Assembly: GCA_027532555.1 (NCBI GenBank) | Contig: JAPZTJ010000006.1 | Location: forward strand, 21,347 to 85,346 | Source of the DNA: Aquidulcibacter sp. | Lineage (GTDB): Bacteria; Pseudomonadota; Alphaproteobacteria; Caulobacterales; Aquidulcibacteraceae | Length of the DNA stretch: 64,000 nt | Direction: 5' to 3' | Part shown: positions 49,497 through 59,827 of the stretch, piece by piece | Numbering within the stretch: the stretch's first letter is position 1 | Layout: each line of letters starts with the position of its first letter | Program-made: the position numbers and the translations under genes | Notes under the pieces: model-generated | Databases searched by the model: none | What the model saw: only the letters and a program-made list of their open reading frames with translations | What the model was told of the DNA's origin: nothing

Positions 49497-49699
49497 GATG
49501 ATCCTGAAATCGCGCTTCTAGGTCGCGAATGAATGGTACAGCTTGCTGGGAGCAATGCTTCGAACCGCCCTTTAACAGGATTTGACAGCAACAGCCACGC
49601 ATTGACCTGTGATTGGCTTGAACCCGTCTAAGGCACCCCTTAAAATCAAACGTGGTAACCCCCGGTTTTTTGCAAGCCGCATGGGTTGGAGGTCAACTC

Positions 49700-50470
49700 A
49701 TGCGTGCTTTTCTGGTCGCCTTACTGGTTCTACTAAGCGGCTCACCCGCCTTTGCGTGGGGTCAAATTGGCCATCGGGTGACCGGAGCGATTGCCGAGCC
49801 ACATTTGTCGCCGAAGGCCGCTGAAGCGGTGAAGGCTGTCTTGGGCACGGAGTCTTTGGCCGAAGCCTCCACTTGGCCAGATGAAATGCGCTCTAGCCCG
49901 GAAGTTTTCTGGCAAAAGACGGCAAATCCTTGGCATTATGTAACGGTTCCCGCAGGCAAGACCTACGCCGAAGTTGGTGCGCCGCCGGAAGGCGACGCGG
50001 TTAGCGCTTTAGCAGGCTTTGCAAAGACACTGCGCGATCCAAAAGCCAGCCAAGCGGACAAACAATTGGCCCTACGCTTTACCGTGCACATCATTGGCGA
50101 TCTTCACCAGCCTTTGCACGTCGGCAATGGCACCGATCGCGGTGGTAACGACGTCAAAGTCCAATTTGGTCGCGAGGATACCAATTTACACGCAGTCTGG
50201 GATAGCAATCTGGTCGATCGGCAACAATTGTCTTACACCGAGATGACGGCTTGGTTGTCGCGTCGGATCACCCCACAAAACCTCAAAGACTGGGCCAATG
50301 CCGATCCATTGGTTTGGGTGGCGGAGAGCGCGGCTCTGCGTGACACCGTTTATCCGGCCGAGTCGCGCTTGGGTTACACCTATGCATTCCAGCAAAATGA
50401 GGCCGTAGACTTGCGCCTGATGCAGGCGGGGGTAAGAATTGCGGCTTATTTGAATGCACTTTATCCGTAA
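49700..50470 (+). CDS. Secreted S1/P1 nuclease
   Basis: Zinc-dependent endonuclease/3'-nucleotidase acting on single-stranded nucleic acid, exported. 256 aa from the ATG at 49700, which follows a near-perfect TGGAGGT site. The signal peptide should be cut after AFA, leaving Trp20 as the mature N-terminal residue, which is required because its amino and carbonyl groups bind zinc in P1 nuclease. All nine expected ligands can be matched: Trp20, His25, Asp61, His79, His130, Asp134, His140, His164 and Asp168. Likely role: scavenging of nucleotides or phosphate (inferred). Confidence 0.94.
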   Translation: MRAFLVALLVLLSGSPAFAWGQIGHRVTGAIAEPHLSPKAAEAVKAVLGTESLAEASTWPDEMRSSPEVFWQKTANPWHYVTVPAGKTYAEVGAPPEGDAVSALAGFAKTLRDPKASQADKQLALRFTVHIIGDLHQPLHVGNGTDRGGNDVKVQFGREDTNLHAVWDSNLVDRQQLSYTEMTAWLSRRITPQNLKDWANADPLVWVAESAALRDTVYPAESRLGYTYAFQQNEAVDLRLMQAGVRIAAYLNALYP

Positions 50471-50660
50471 GGAATGTTGTCGCTGTGCCTTCGTTTGCCA
50501 TTGCCCTGTAAATGGGTGTTGATGAGACAAGTGAGCTTCATCTTTCCTTCATTCACTGCTTGCAAACCGTATTAACCGCAACATCTCCTTGCAACCGAGG
50601 CGAAGCGGGCCAATATCTAATGTTCCGGAACGCATTTGGCGTGTTCTGAAAGAGGCTTTT

Positions 50661-51287
50661 ATGACCGATCATATCACACGCGCACTGGGCTTGGTCCCGA
50701 TGGTTGTCGAGCAAAGTTCGCGTGGCGAGCGGGCCTTTGACATTTTTTCTCGCCTGTTGCGCGAACGCATCATTTTCGTGTCCGGTCCTGTTGAGGACGG
50801 CATGGCCGCTTTGATCTGCGCCCAGCTTCTTTTCTTGGAGTCTGAGAATCCAAAGAAAGAAATCGCTATGTATATCAATAGCCCAGGTGGTGTCGTCACC
50901 TCTGGCCTGTCGATCTATGACACGATGGAATACATCCGCTCACCCGTCTCCACCGTGGTGATGGGCCAAGCCGCTTCTATGGGTTCGCTTCTGCTAGCTG
51001 CGGGACAAAAGGGTAGCCGTGTTGCGCTGCCAAACGCGCGGGTCATGGTGCACCAGCCTTCTGGTGGCTTCCGCGGCCAAGCAACTGACATTGCACGCCA
51101 TGCTGAAGACATTGTTGCAACTAAGCGTCGCCTCAACGAAATCTACGTCAAGCATACTGGGCAAGACTATGATGTGATTGAGAAAACTTTGGACCGAGAC
51201 CATTTCATGACCGCCGAAGAAGCCAAAGCTTTCGGCATTGTGGACGAAGTTTTTGTGAAGCGCGAAGACCCAAGTCAGGCGAGCTAA
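50661..51287 (+). CDS. clpP: ATP-dependent Clp protease proteolytic subunit
   Basis: Serine peptidase that forms the ClpXP/ClpAP chamber. 208 aa from the ATG at 50661, preceded by AGAGG. The triad is Ser106 (GQAASMGS), His131 (VMVHQPSGG) and Asp180 (LDRDHF). [30 protein letters not shown] at the N terminus is the usual alphaproteobacterial start. clpX follows after 171 bp, so there may be a separate clpX promoter. Confidence 0.97.
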   Translation: MTDHITRALGLVPMVVEQSSRGERAFDIFSRLLRERIIFVSGPVEDGMAALICAQLLFLESENPKKEIAMYINSPGGVVTSGLSIYDTMEYIRSPVSTVVMGQAASMGSLLLAAGQKGSRVALPNARVMVHQPSGGFRGQATDIARHAEDIVATKRRLNEIYVKHTGQDYDVIEKTLDRDHFMTAEEAKAFGIVDEVFVKREDPSQAS

Positions 51288-51458
51288 ACAGGCCTTTGAG
51301 CCCGCTCGGCCTCATTTTTGCGTAGGCTAAGGCGGGTGACACTAATTGCTTCAGTTTTGCAACGGATCGTTGACAGATTCCGTGCAAGACTGGACAAAGC
51401 TTTTTGAAGCGACCGTCAGAGGCTGCTTTTAGCAGCACCGTGACGGACTGGAGTAGAT

Positions 51459-52730
51459 ATGACCAAAGCAGCCAGCGGTGATTCAAAAAATACGCTCTAT
51501 TGCAGTTTCTGCGGCAAGAGCCAGCATGAAGTCCGCAAACTGATCGCAGGGCCAACGGTCTTTATCTGCGATGAGTGCGTCGAACTTTGCATGGATATCA
51601 TCCGCGAAGAGAATAAGAACCAGCTCGTGAAATCCAAGGACGGCGTCCCCACGCCGCAGGAGATCAAGGACGTTCTCGACGATTACGCAATCGGCCAAAA
51701 TTATGCCAAGCGCGTCTTGGCCGTGGCTGTGCACAACCATTATAAGCGCCTAGCCCACTCCCAAAAGAATGGTGATGTGGAACTGGCAAAATCGAACATC
51801 TTGCTGATCGGTCCAACCGGCTGCGGTAAGACCCTTTTGGCGCAAACCCTTGCCCGCATCATCGACGTACCCTTCACCATGGCAGACGCCACAACTTTGA
51901 CCGAAGCAGGCTATGTCGGGGAAGATGTTGAAAATATCATTCTGAAGCTGTTGCAGGCGTCTGATTATAATGTTGAGCGCGCCCAGCGCGGCATCGTCTA
52001 TATCGACGAAATCGACAAGATCAGCCGCAAGTCAGACAACCCATCCATCACGCGCGACGTGTCGGGTGAGGGTGTACAGCAGGCTTTGCTGAAACTGATG
52101 GAAGGCACGGTCGCGTCTGTGCCGCCACAAGGTGGCCGTAAACATCCGCAACAGGAATTCCTGCAAGTCGACACCACCAACATCCTGTTTATCGCTGGCG
52201 GGGCATTCCCAGGCCTTGATACCATCATTTCGCGCCGCGGCACGGGTGCAGGCATTGGCTTTGGTGCCAATGTGCGCAGCCCAGACGACCGCCGCACCGG
52301 CGATGTGCTGCGCGAGTGTGAGCCTGAGGATTTGTTGAAGTTCGGCCTTATCCCTGAATTTGTCGGCCGGATGCCCGTGTTCGCGACTTTGGAAGATTTG
52401 GACGAAGCCGCTTTGATCCAAATCCTGACCGAGCCCAAGAACGCCTTGATCAAACAATATCAACGCTTGTTTGAGATGGAAAACACCAAGTTGACCTTCA
52501 CAGAGGAAGCGTTGCGGTGCGTGGCCACCAAGGCCATTGCGCGTAAGACTGGTGCTCGTGGTTTGCGGTCGATCCTCGAAGGTGTTTTGCTAGAGACCAT
52601 GTTCGACCTGCCATCTTACGAAGGCGTGGAAGAAGTGGTGGTCAATGGCGAAGTCATTGAAGGCCGTGCCAAGCCGCTTCTGATCTATTCAGAGCGTCGC
52701 GATCAAGCAGCCCCTGCCGCTGCTGGCTAA
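51459..52730 (+). CDS. clpX: ATP-dependent Clp protease ATP-binding subunit ClpX
   Basis: AAA+ unfoldase partner of ClpP. 423 aa. The N-terminal zinc-binding domain has Cys15, Cys18, Cys37 and Cys40, for adaptor binding. Walker A GPTGCGKT is at 118-125, Walker B at [10 protein letters not shown]. The substrate pore loop GYVGEDVEN and [13 protein letters not shown], and the ClpP-binding IGF-like loop region (GIGFGANV), are present. A DUF1330 gene starts 18 bp downstream and is probably co-transcribed. ClpX would be the protease partner for any PopA/CtrA pathway in this organism. Confidence 0.97.
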   Translation: MTKAASGDSKNTLYCSFCGKSQHEVRKLIAGPTVFICDECVELCMDIIREENKNQLVKSKDGVPTPQEIKDVLDDYAIGQNYAKRVLAVAVHNHYKRLAHSQKNGDVELAKSNILLIGPTGCGKTLLAQTLARIIDVPFTMADATTLTEAGYVGEDVENIILKLLQASDYNVERAQRGIVYIDEIDKISRKSDNPSITRDVSGEGVQQALLKLMEGTVASVPPQGGRKHPQQEFLQVDTTNILFIAGGAFPGLDTIISRRGTGAGIGFGANVRSPDDRRTGDVLRECEPEDLLKFGLIPEFVGRMPVFATLEDLDEAALIQILTEPKNALIKQYQRLFEMENTKLTFTEEALRCVATKAIARKTGARGLRSILEGVLLETMFDLPSYEGVEEVVVNGEVIEGRAKPLLIYSERRDQAAPAAAG

Positions 52731-52748
52731 GCTAAAGGCGAGATCATC

Positions 52749-53186
52749 ATGACGGAAGAGGCCTTTGTCGATCCAACACGGGCAGCCTTTGATCTGTTCA
52801 AATCGCTGCCGCGTGATGAGCCCATCTGGATGCTCAATCAAGTTCGCTATCGTCCACTCGCGATTTATCCAGCCGATCATCCTGACACTAATCTGGGTCG
52901 CACTGGCGAAGATGCCTATAAGGAATATGGCCGCACCAGCGATCCCATCTTCAACCGCGTTGGCGGTAAGGTCGTTTGGCGAGGGACCATGCAGGCTATG
53001 GTAACTGGTCCAGAATCAGAGGTTTGGGATACGATCTTCATTGCGAACTATCCCAGTGCCGGTGCTTTTCTGGCCATGGTGACCGACGTGGATTACCGCG
53101 AAGCCGTCAAGCATCGCCAAGCTGCAGTGCTCACCAGTCGTTTGGTGCGTTGCCAGCAACAAGACGCCAGTGGCGGATTTGCCTGA
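52749..53186 (+). CDS. DUF1330 family protein
   Basis: 145 aa, no signal peptide. Predicted dimeric alpha/beta-barrel fold: PIWMLNQVRYRPLAIYP as first strand, then EDAYKEYGRTSDPIFNRVGGKVVWRG, then WDTIFIANYPSAGAFLAMVTDVDYREAVKHR with the family YPS/A pattern. Function unknown. It lies 18 bp after clpX and 54 bp before the LldD-like gene. The linkage suggests co-expression, but no role in proteolysis can be claimed. Confidence 0.8.
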   Translation: MTEEAFVDPTRAAFDLFKSLPRDEPIWMLNQVRYRPLAIYPADHPDTNLGRTGEDAYKEYGRTSDPIFNRVGGKVVWRGTMQAMVTGPESEVWDTIFIANYPSAGAFLAMVTDVDYREAVKHRQAAVLTSRLVRCQQQDASGGFA

Positions 53187-53240
53187 GAGCCCAGCGCTGT
53201 GCTTAGCTGATGGCTAAGCAGTCTGAAGGGGCAGGGCTAG

Positions 53241-54386
53241 ATGATCGTTGCCAGTCCAAGAGATTTTCGACGTGCAGCGCAACGGCGCTTGCCGCGCTTT
53301 CTGTTTGACTATGTCGATGGCGGCGCGCTGGACGAAGCGACCCTTAAGGCCAATGAGGCTGACTTGTCGCAAATCCTGTTGCGCCAGCGCGTCCTTCACG
53401 CCATGGACGGCGTCGATCTCTCAACCACGCTTTTGGGGCAAGAGCTTGCGCTGCCGATCATCCTAGGCCCTGTTGGTTTGTCGGGCATGTTGGCACGCCG
53501 GGGCGAGGTGCAGGCCGCCAGAGCTGCTGCCAAGGCGGGCATCCCCTATACGCTCTCCACCGTGAGCGTTTGCCCAATCGCGGAAGTGGCAGAGGCTAGC
53601 CGCCAGCCCATTTGGTTCCAGCTCTATGTCTTGAAAGATCGCGGTTTCATGGCCGATGCGCTGGCACGCGCCACGGCACTGGGCGTTACGACATTGGTGT
53701 TCACCGTAGACATGCCAACGCCTGGATCGCGTTACCGCGACCCGCATTCAGGCATGTCTGGGCCTTGGGCGGGTACGCGTCGGATGACGCAATCGGTCAT
53801 GCATCCGCGCTGGGCGCTGGATGTGGGTGTTCTGGGCAGACCGCACGATCTTGGCAATATCTCTGCCTATCGTGGCCAAGCGACCGGCTTAGCCGACTAT
53901 ATCGGCTGGCTTGGCGCGAATTTCGATCCCAGTATCGGCTGGAAAGACCTCGAATGGATCCGCGACAGCTGGCAGGGCCAGATTATCATCAAAGGGATCT
54001 TAGACCCTGACGATGCCCGCGACGCCGTTAAGTTTGGGGCCGACGCCTTGGTGGTCTCAAACCATGGCGGGCGGCAATTGGATGGCACTTTGTCGACCGC
54101 AGCAGCCTTGCCGGGAATCGTCGAAGCCGTGGCTAAAGCGATTCCAATATTGGCTGACTCTGGCGTTCGTAGCGGGGTGGATGTGTTGCGCTTTTTAGCC
54201 CTTGGGGCCGATGCCGTCATGCTCGGGCGAGCCTATGCCTATGCGTTAGCCGCAGGTGGGGAGGCGGGGGTAAGCCGCCTGCTATCACTTTTTGAGGCAG
54301 AGATGCGCACCAATATGACGCTTATGGGGGTCAAGAAAGTCGCCGATCTTGGCCCCCCGTGTCTTGTTCGCCCAATGCGGGGCTGA
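53241..54386 (+). CDS. FMN-dependent alpha-hydroxy-acid dehydrogenase (LldD-like)
   Basis: 381 aa TIM-barrel flavoprotein oxidising an L-2-hydroxy acid, with L-lactate the most likely substrate. Start [35 protein letters not shown]/catalytic motifs are [38 protein letters not shown] and the signature [10 protein letters not shown] with active-site His275 and Arg278. Closest in layout to quinone- or cytochrome-linked L-lactate dehydrogenase LldD; other 2-hydroxy-acid oxidases (mandelate, glycolate) cannot be excluded. It is convergent with the acylase gene, only 6 bp apart. Confidence 0.88.
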   Translation: MIVASPRDFRRAAQRRLPRFLFDYVDGGALDEATLKANEADLSQILLRQRVLHAMDGVDLSTTLLGQELALPIILGPVGLSGMLARRGEVQAARAAAKAGIPYTLSTVSVCPIAEVAEASRQPIWFQLYVLKDRGFMADALARATALGVTTLVFTVDMPTPGSRYRDPHSGMSGPWAGTRRMTQSVMHPRWALDVGVLGRPHDLGNISAYRGQATGLADYIGWLGANFDPSIGWKDLEWIRDSWQGQIIIKGILDPDDARDAVKFGADALVVSNHGGRQLDGTLSTAAALPGIVEAVAKAIPILADSGVRSGVDVLRFLALGADAVMLGRAYAYALAAGGEAGVSRLLSLFEAEMRTNMTLMGVKKVADLGPPCLVRPMRG

Positions 54387-54392
54387 TGGGCT

Positions 54393-56672
54393 CTATTCCT
54401 TCAGCTTCAACGTCTCACCGACTTTGGCGGCTTGGATCTGGGCGGGTGTAAAGGGCAAGCGGTTCCAGCGCTTCTCCGCATAGGCCTTGGTTTGGTCGGC
54501 ATAATAAGGCGAAGCTGGGTCAGTCGACTGGGCATAGCTCAAAATCGCATCGGCAACCGGGCCTTGTTCATCGAAGCCAACGATCTGCAGATAGCTGGTG
54601 CCAGAGCGTGGCACGAGGGTTTTGCCGACTTTCTCAGAGACTTGCACGTTCAGCACGCCCAGATTGCCATGTGCACCATGAATAGGGATGTTTTCGCCAT
54701 TTCGGGTCACAAATTGAACGCTTCCCCAGGCCACGTCCAAAGCATGACCCTCCTTGGTTAGGCGCTCTACTGCTGACCGTAAGGCACCGCGCAATTGGTC
54801 CGCAACGGGGCCAGTCGTGACCAGATCGCGTGGGGTGTTGACGGGGTCTTTCAGATCAAAGGGCGTCGCCCATTTGCCTGGAAGCCTGTCAGCCAATTCC
54901 CAGAACGCCCAGAAGAGATAGGCCCCTTTGCTGTCGTTGTTATAAAGTCTGTCCCAGCTTTTCAGCGTCTGACAGGCCGCGGCCAGATCAGCTTGGTCGG
55001 CACAAAGTCCCAGAACCGCATCGAGGGTGAGTTCCGCGGCCAGCGACTTGTTGGCATATTGCATGGCGCGCGCAGTCTCATGATCGACCTTTGTACTGGT
55101 AAAGCCATCGGTGCCGGTGAGCCTGCGGTCAATCTCAATTAGGCCAGAGCGGGTGCGCAGGCTGCGTGCGACTTCTGCTGTGCCCAGAATAGGGGACAAA
55201 ACACGATAAGGGCTTTTAGGGTTCGTCAGCCAATAGCTATCATTGCTGTTGGCGACATAGTCGCGACGCTCGACGATTGCCTGATCGCTAGCGGGCATCA
55301 AGCCGGGGGCCGGGGTGCCCGGTGCTTGATCCCACTCACAGGCCGATTTGCTGCCATCCAGCACGATGAGCCGTTGCGCCAAGGGGGCCGAACGCGGCGT
55401 GGCGCAATCTTTGATCTTTTGAGCAGAGACATTGGGAACAGCTGTGACATCGGCCAATAGCGCATTGCCATAGCGGTCTGCTGCGATCGTATTCACCCAC
55501 GGGATGCCAAGGGTTGTGGTCACTGCGTTGCGAATATCGCCGACATTCTTGGCAAGATTGATCCCCAACCAAGCGTCAATCAGGCGATTATTGCCGCTAT
55601 TGGCGTCACGTATGGCAAAGGCACGTTCCTTCGTCCAATTCAGCCCTGCTGATGGTATCACCATAAGCGGGCCAAAGCGGCTGGTATAGACTGTCCGCTG
55701 GACTGGCCCTTCAGGCGTCGGCACTTGAATCGTGCGGACCTGCATCGCTTCGCTCTTGCCATCGACAAGATAACGGGTGGGGTCTGCCGGATCGAGGGTA
55801 AGTTCAAACACGGTGGTGTGCCGGGCCGCGCTGACTGTGTGGGTCCAAGCAATGTCTTTGTTAAAGCCGATGGTGGGCAAGGGAGAGCCCGCCAGTGTCG
55901 CCCCCATAACGTCTACCACGCCCGGTATGGTGATGTGGAGTTGGTAAAAGCGCGATGGACCTGACCATGGGAAATGCGGATTGCCAACAATCAAGCCACG
56001 CCCATTGGCGGTCGTTTCTGCCCCAAAGGCCCAGCCATTACTGCCGAGCCCGGATGCTTCCGTATTAGGCAGGGTTAGCCCTGCAACCTTTTCGGCTTTC
56101 GCTTCTAGTGGTGGAGCCGCATCGGCAATCGCTTGGGCCAGCACCAAAGCACCGGAGCGCAGCGCATTCTTTTCGGTTAGGCGTAGCATGTCGTCTGTCG
56201 TGATGGGACGCACCCAAGCCTTACCGCGACAGGCTTCTGGCACCCGATCAGGTCCTAAATCTCGCAGCAGGCGATTATAGCCGGCAACATAGCCTTCGCT
56301 GAGGTCTCGCGCGATTTTGCTGGTCTTCAAGCTATCACGGCGCAGGGTTGCAAGATCCAAGTTGGACCGGAAGAACGTGTCTGCGGCTAGATTGTCTAAT
56401 GGGTCAAAACCGAGGCTCGTTTTCTCCTTGGTCCCAAAGTGTAAAGACCTCTCGCCGGCCACGGTGGCAAAATCTTCGGCCAACATGCACAAATTGTCCT
56501 GCGCATAGGCATAACCGACGCCATATCCGATGCTCTTCCAGTTTTTGGCGGTGATATGGGGGATGCCATAAGTCGTGCGCGTGATGCTTGCCTCAAGACC
56601 TTGTGGCTGCGCGTCAGCTTGCCCTGCTAACGCACAAGCCAAGACGATCAGAGATACTGATTTATAGCGCAT
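54393..56672 (-). CDS. Penicillin-acylase family Ntn hydrolase, AHL/aculeacin-acylase-like
   Basis: 759 aa precursor from the ATG at 56672, which follows GGAGGAAA; the upstream in-frame extension is not needed. The signal peptide is cut near GQADA. An alpha chain (SITRTTYGIPHITA, GYGVGYAYAQDNLCMLAEDFATVAGERSLHFG) is followed by an auto-cleavage site before Ser211 in LGSNGWAFG, the N-terminal nucleophile of the beta chain. NPHFPW and the beta-chain oxyanion Asn region (NSNDSYWLTNP) are present. The overall pattern resembles PvdQ/aculeacin A acylases more than penicillin G acylase. It should act in the periplasm on N-acyl amides; acyl-homoserine lactones are one plausible substrate, not proven. 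Confidence 0.87.
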   Translation of the reverse strand: MRYKSVSLIVLACALAGQADAQPQGLEASITRTTYGIPHITAKNWKSIGYGVGYAYAQDNLCMLAEDFATVAGERSLHFGTKEKTSLGFDPLDNLAADTFFRSNLDLATLRRDSLKTSKIARDLSEGYVAGYNRLLRDLGPDRVPEACRGKAWVRPITTDDMLRLTEKNALRSGALVLAQAIADAAPPLEAKAEKVAGLTLPNTEASGLGSNGWAFGAETTANGRGLIVGNPHFPWSGPSRFYQLHITIPGVVDVMGATLAGSPLPTIGFNKDIAWTHTVSAARHTTVFELTLDPADPTRYLVDGKSEAMQVRTIQVPTPEGPVQRTVYTSRFGPLMVIPSAGLNWTKERAFAIRDANSGNNRLIDAWLGINLAKNVGDIRNAVTTTLGIPWVNTIAADRYGNALLADVTAVPNVSAQKIKDCATPRSAPLAQRLIVLDGSKSACEWDQAPGTPAPGLMPASDQAIVERRDYVANSNDSYWLTNPKSPYRVLSPILGTAEVARSLRTRSGLIEIDRRLTGTDGFTSTKVDHETARAMQYANKSLAAELTLDAVLGLCADQADLAAACQTLKSWDRLYNNDSKGAYLFWAFWELADRLPGKWATPFDLKDPVNTPRDLVTTGPVADQLRGALRSAVERLTKEGHALDVAWGSVQFVTRNGENIPIHGAHGNLGVLNVQVSEKVGKTLVPRSGTSYLQIVGFDEQGPVADAILSYAQSTDPASPYYADQTKAYAEKRWNRLPFTPAQIQAAKVGETLKLKE

Positions 56673-56916
56673 ATTTTCCTCCAGAGCGGTGATTGACGGC
56701 TTATTTTTCTCTTTATTCCTAGGGTGCCCTGCGGTGTGAAGCAAGGATGGATTTGACCAGGCGAAGGTAGCGCCTAGATGTTCTTAGCGACCACCCACCA
56801 ATCACGGAAACAGGGCGGGCCTTGAACCTAGCCCTAGGCGCATCCATTTGTGGACTAACATGATCGCGGACTTGCAAAAGACCGCAATACGGCGCCATCT
56901 CTCCCTGTGGAGCGCG

Positions 56917-56938
56917 CTTTGATCCGCTTGGATCAAAG
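56917..56938. repeat. 9-bp palindrome upstream of lon
   Basis: CTTTGATCC and GGATCAAAG are separated by GCTT, 52 bp upstream of the lon ATG in the 318-bp region shared with the divergent acylase gene. It could be an operator for lon or the acylase, or a hairpin. No regulator can be named. Confidence 0.6.
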
Positions 56939-56990
56939 TTGCGCCTCAAAGAAGAATTAGGATGCCCCAGGCCAAGTCTAAGGAAACTGA

Positions 56991-59393
56991 ATGACCAAGA
57001 CACGTATTCTGCCGCTTCTTCCCCTACGCGACATCGTCGTGTTCCCGCATCGCGTCTCGCCTTTGTTCGTTGGGCGTGAAAAGTCGGTTCGGGCGCTGGA
57101 AGAAGCGATGCGCAGCGATAAGGAAATTGTGCTGGCAACCCAAAAAGACGCCAGCGCCGACAATCCAGGCCCCGGCGACGTTCATAAGATTGGTGTCATC
57201 GCCTCGGTGCTCCAATTGCTAAAATTGCCCGACGGGACTGTGAAGGTTCTGGTCGAAGGCAAATCGCGCGTGTCGATTGAGAGCTTTGATGCGACCGAGC
57301 CTATGTTCACGGTTCAAGTCGCAGAGATCGAAGATATCGATGCCGATAGCCCGGAGGCAAAGGCGCTGTCGCGCACGGCGATTGAGCAGTTTGAGAATTA
57401 TGTAAAACTCAACCGCAAAATCCCGCCTGAAATCGTCTCCGGCCTCGGCCAATTGCCAACCGCTAGCCAAGTGGCTGACGTGATTGCTGACAATCTGGCG
57501 ATCAAGCTGGAACAAAAGCAAGAATTGCTGGAAATCTTCAGCGCGACCAAGCGTCTCGAGCGCATCTTCACCTTCATGGAAGGCGAGATGGGCGTGCTTC
57601 AAGTTGAGCGCCGCATTCGTAACCGCGTGAAGCGGCAAATGGAGAAGAGCCAGCGCGACTATTATCTGAATGAGCAAATGAAGGCCATTCAACGCGAGCT
57701 GGGCGAGCAAGACGAAGGTCGTGATGAGCTTCAGGAATTAGAAGAGCAAATCCGCAAAACCAAATTCTCCAAAGAAGCCCGCACCAAAGCCGAAGCCGAA
57801 CTCAAAAAGCTGAAGCAAATGAGCCCGATGTCGGCAGAATCGACCGTCGTGCGCAACTATCTGGATTGGTTGATCGCGCTGCCTTGGGGCAAGCAAAAGA
57901 AGACCAAGAAAGACATTGACGCAGCTGAAGAGGTTCTTGACGGCGATCACTATGGCTTGGAAAAAGTCAAAGAGCGCATCTTGGAATATCTGGCTGTGGG
58001 TGCACGCACCAATAAGCTGCGTGGGCCTATCTTGTGCCTCATGGGGCCGCCAGGCGTGGGTAAAACCTCGCTCGGCAAGTCCATCGCCAAAGCAACCGGG
58101 CGCGACTTTGTGCGCGTGTCTCTGGGCGGGGTGCGGGACGAATCCGAAATTCGTGGCCATCGCCGCACCTATATTGGTTCGATGCCCGGCCGCATCATCC
58201 AGTCGATGAAAAAGGCGAAGAGCGCCAATCCGCTCTTCTTGCTGGACGAGATCGATAAAATGGGTGCTGATTATCGTGGCGATCCAGCTGCCGCTTTGTT
58301 GGAGGTGTTGGACCCCGAACAAAACAGCACGTTCAACGACCATTATCTGGAAGTCGATTATGACTTGTCAGACGTGATGTTTGTCACCACGGCCAACTCG
58401 CTCAACATGCCCCAGCCTTTGCTGGACCGCATGGAGATCATCCGTATCCCGGGCTATACCGAAGATGAAAAGGTTGAAATCGCTAAGCGTCACCTTTTGC
58501 AAAAGCAGATCGACGCCAATGGGCTACGGGCTGGTGAATTCTCGCTGTCGGATGACGGCCTGCGCGAAGTGATCCGCCATTACACGCGGGAAGCTGGTGT
58601 TCGTAGCCTTGAGCGGGAAATCGCCAATCTGGCCCGTAAAGCCGTGCGCGAAATCAGCCAGAAGAAGAAAGAAGCCGTCGCAATCACGTCTGAAAATGTC
58701 AAAGACTATTTGGGTGTGCGCAAGGTTCGCTTTGGCGAGGCAGAAACCGAGGATCAAGTGGGGGCCGTTACAGGTCTTGCTTGGACTGAAGTGGGTGGCG
58801 ATACGCTGACCATCGAAGCGGTGCAGATGTTCGGCAAGGGTCGTATGACCGTTACGGGCAATCTGCGCGACGTGATGAAAGAATCCATCTCGGCCGCTAG
58901 CTCTTACGTCAAAGCGCGCGCGCCGCACTTTGGCATCAAGCCGACCTTGTTCGACCAAACCGACATCCACGTCCACGTGCCCGAAGGGGCCACACCAAAG
59001 GATGGGCCATCGGCTGGGATCGCCATGATGACGGCGATTGTCAGTCTGTTGACCAATAATCCGGTGTCGCGTTCTGTCGCCATGACGGGCGAGATCACCT
59101 TGCGCGGTCGCGTTCTACCCATCGGTGGCTTGAAGGAAAAGCTGTTGGCGGCCCTACGGGCGGGCGTCAAGACCGTCCTGATCCCCAAGGAGAACGAAAA
59201 GGACCTGGAGGACATTCCAGAGAATGTGAAGCAAGGTCTGACCATCATCCCGGTTTCGACCGCCGATGAGGTCTTGGTCCATGCGTTGACACGACCCATC
59301 GTCGAGATCGATTGGAACCCTGAAGATGCCGCTGCTGCCTTGGCAAAACGTCTGCCAGACTCCAGTGACCCGGCCGGGGCGACAGCTCACTAG
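56991..59393 (+). CDS. lon: ATP-dependent protease Lon
   Basis: 800 aa AAA+ serine protease. The N-terminal substrate domain begins [15 protein letters not shown]. Long helices follow (about 190-300, [24 protein letters not shown]). Walker A is GPPGVGKT (352-359), and DEIDKMG follows. The C-terminal protease domain has the Ser674-Lys717 dyad ([19 protein letters not shown]), spaced 43 residues as in E. coli. In most alphaproteobacteria lon directly follows clpX and precedes hupB; here three genes separate it from clpX, and a tRNA plus an efflux operon follow. Confidence 0.98.
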   Translation: MTKTRILPLLPLRDIVVFPHRVSPLFVGREKSVRALEEAMRSDKEIVLATQKDASADNPGPGDVHKIGVIASVLQLLKLPDGTVKVLVEGKSRVSIESFDATEPMFTVQVAEIEDIDADSPEAKALSRTAIEQFENYVKLNRKIPPEIVSGLGQLPTASQVADVIADNLAIKLEQKQELLEIFSATKRLERIFTFMEGEMGVLQVERRIRNRVKRQMEKSQRDYYLNEQMKAIQRELGEQDEGRDELQELEEQIRKTKFSKEARTKAEAELKKLKQMSPMSAESTVVRNYLDWLIALPWGKQKKTKKDIDAAEEVLDGDHYGLEKVKERILEYLAVGARTNKLRGPILCLMGPPGVGKTSLGKSIAKATGRDFVRVSLGGVRDESEIRGHRRTYIGSMPGRIIQSMKKAKSANPLFLLDEIDKMGADYRGDPAAALLEVLDPEQNSTFNDHYLEVDYDLSDVMFVTTANSLNMPQPLLDRMEIIRIPGYTEDEKVEIAKRHLLQKQIDANGLRAGEFSLSDDGLREVIRHYTREAGVRSLEREIANLARKAVREISQKKKEAVAITSENVKDYLGVRKVRFGEAETEDQVGAVTGLAWTEVGGDTLTIEAVQMFGKGRMTVTGNLRDVMKESISAASSYVKARAPHFGIKPTLFDQTDIHVHVPEGATPKDGPSAGIAMMTAIVSLLTNNPVSRSVAMTGEITLRGRVLPIGGLKEKLLAALRAGVKTVLIPKENEKDLEDIPENVKQGLTIIPVSTADEVLVHALTRPIVEIDWNPEDAAAALAKRLPDSSDPAGATAH

Positions 59394-59418
59394 GCCACTG
59401 CAAACGTCAGCAATAAGA

Positions 59419-59448
59419 GGCCCCGGCAGAGCTGTCGGGGCCTTTTTT
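59419..59448 (+). terminator. Intrinsic terminator after lon
   Basis: GGCCCCG and CGGGGCC form a 7-bp GC stem around a 10-nt loop, followed by six T residues, 25 bp after the lon stop. Confidence 0.9.
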
Positions 59449-59507
59449 GTGCCTGCCATGGAGGTTTGAGCTCTGCTTCCCGCGACCTGACGGCTGCACG
59501 AGGGGCC

Positions 59508-59537
59508 TTGCCAGAAACCCCATCCACCCCCTATGGA
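59508..59537 (+). promoter_or_regulatory. Likely promoter of tRNA-Val
   Basis: TTGCCA and TATGGA are 18 bp apart, and the -10-like box ends 9 bp before the mature tRNA 5' end. Position fits a dedicated tRNA promoter after the lon terminator. Prediction by eye. Confidence 0.4.
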
Positions 59538-59546
59538 AGCGGCGTG

Positions 59547-59622
59547 GGGCGGTTAGCTCAGCTGGAAGAGCATCTCGTTTACACCGAGAGGGTCGGGGGT
59601 TCGAGCCCCTCACCGCCCACCA
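59547..59622 (+). tRNA. tRNA-Val (anticodon TAC)
   Basis: A 76-nt cloverleaf with CCA encoded. The acceptor stem is GGGCGGT/ACCGCCC. The D arm is GCTC...GAGC. The anticodon stem is TCTCG/CGAGA with loop TTTACAC (anticodon TAC at 59580-59582, reads GTA/GTG-type valine codons). The T arm is GGGGG/CCCTC around TTCGAGC, with one G-T pair. The discriminator base is A. All pairs were checked by hand. Confidence 0.96.
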
Positions 59623-59791
59623 TTTCCCCTAAATCAAGAGTGAGACCTCTCGGCAGCACAAGCCCTCACTTGGCGGCCTGTGCCTCTTTCGTGCACATGA
59701 GGCGGGGTCTACGAATCCCTGCTTGAATGGGGTGAAACTGGGTGTGTTGCACGAGCACGCTCTTCTTCCTCCTTTAAGTTAGGAAAAGCGC

Positions 59792-59820
59792 TCGACAACT
59801 AACTGTCCAGTCAGTTATAT
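59792..59820 (+). promoter_or_regulatory. Promoter and operator of the tetR-emrAB operon
   Basis: TCGACA and TTATAT are separated by 17 bp. An inverted repeat, TAACTG-N6-CAGTTA (59800-59817), fills the spacer and touches the -10 box. That is where an autoregulating TetR dimer would block RNA polymerase. The predicted start of transcription falls at or next to the ATG at 59828. Confidence 0.55.
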
Positions 59821-59827
59821 AGATCAC

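Noticed and set aside
50559..50586. Heat-shock sigma-32 promoter before clpP
   Set aside because: CTTGCAA resembles the -35 box, but no convincing -10 box lies at the right distance; left out of the feature list.
59547..59827. tRNA-Val 3' end as integration site of a genomic island carrying tetR-emrAB
   Set aside because: No second copy of the tRNA 3' end and no integrase gene were found downstream within the window.
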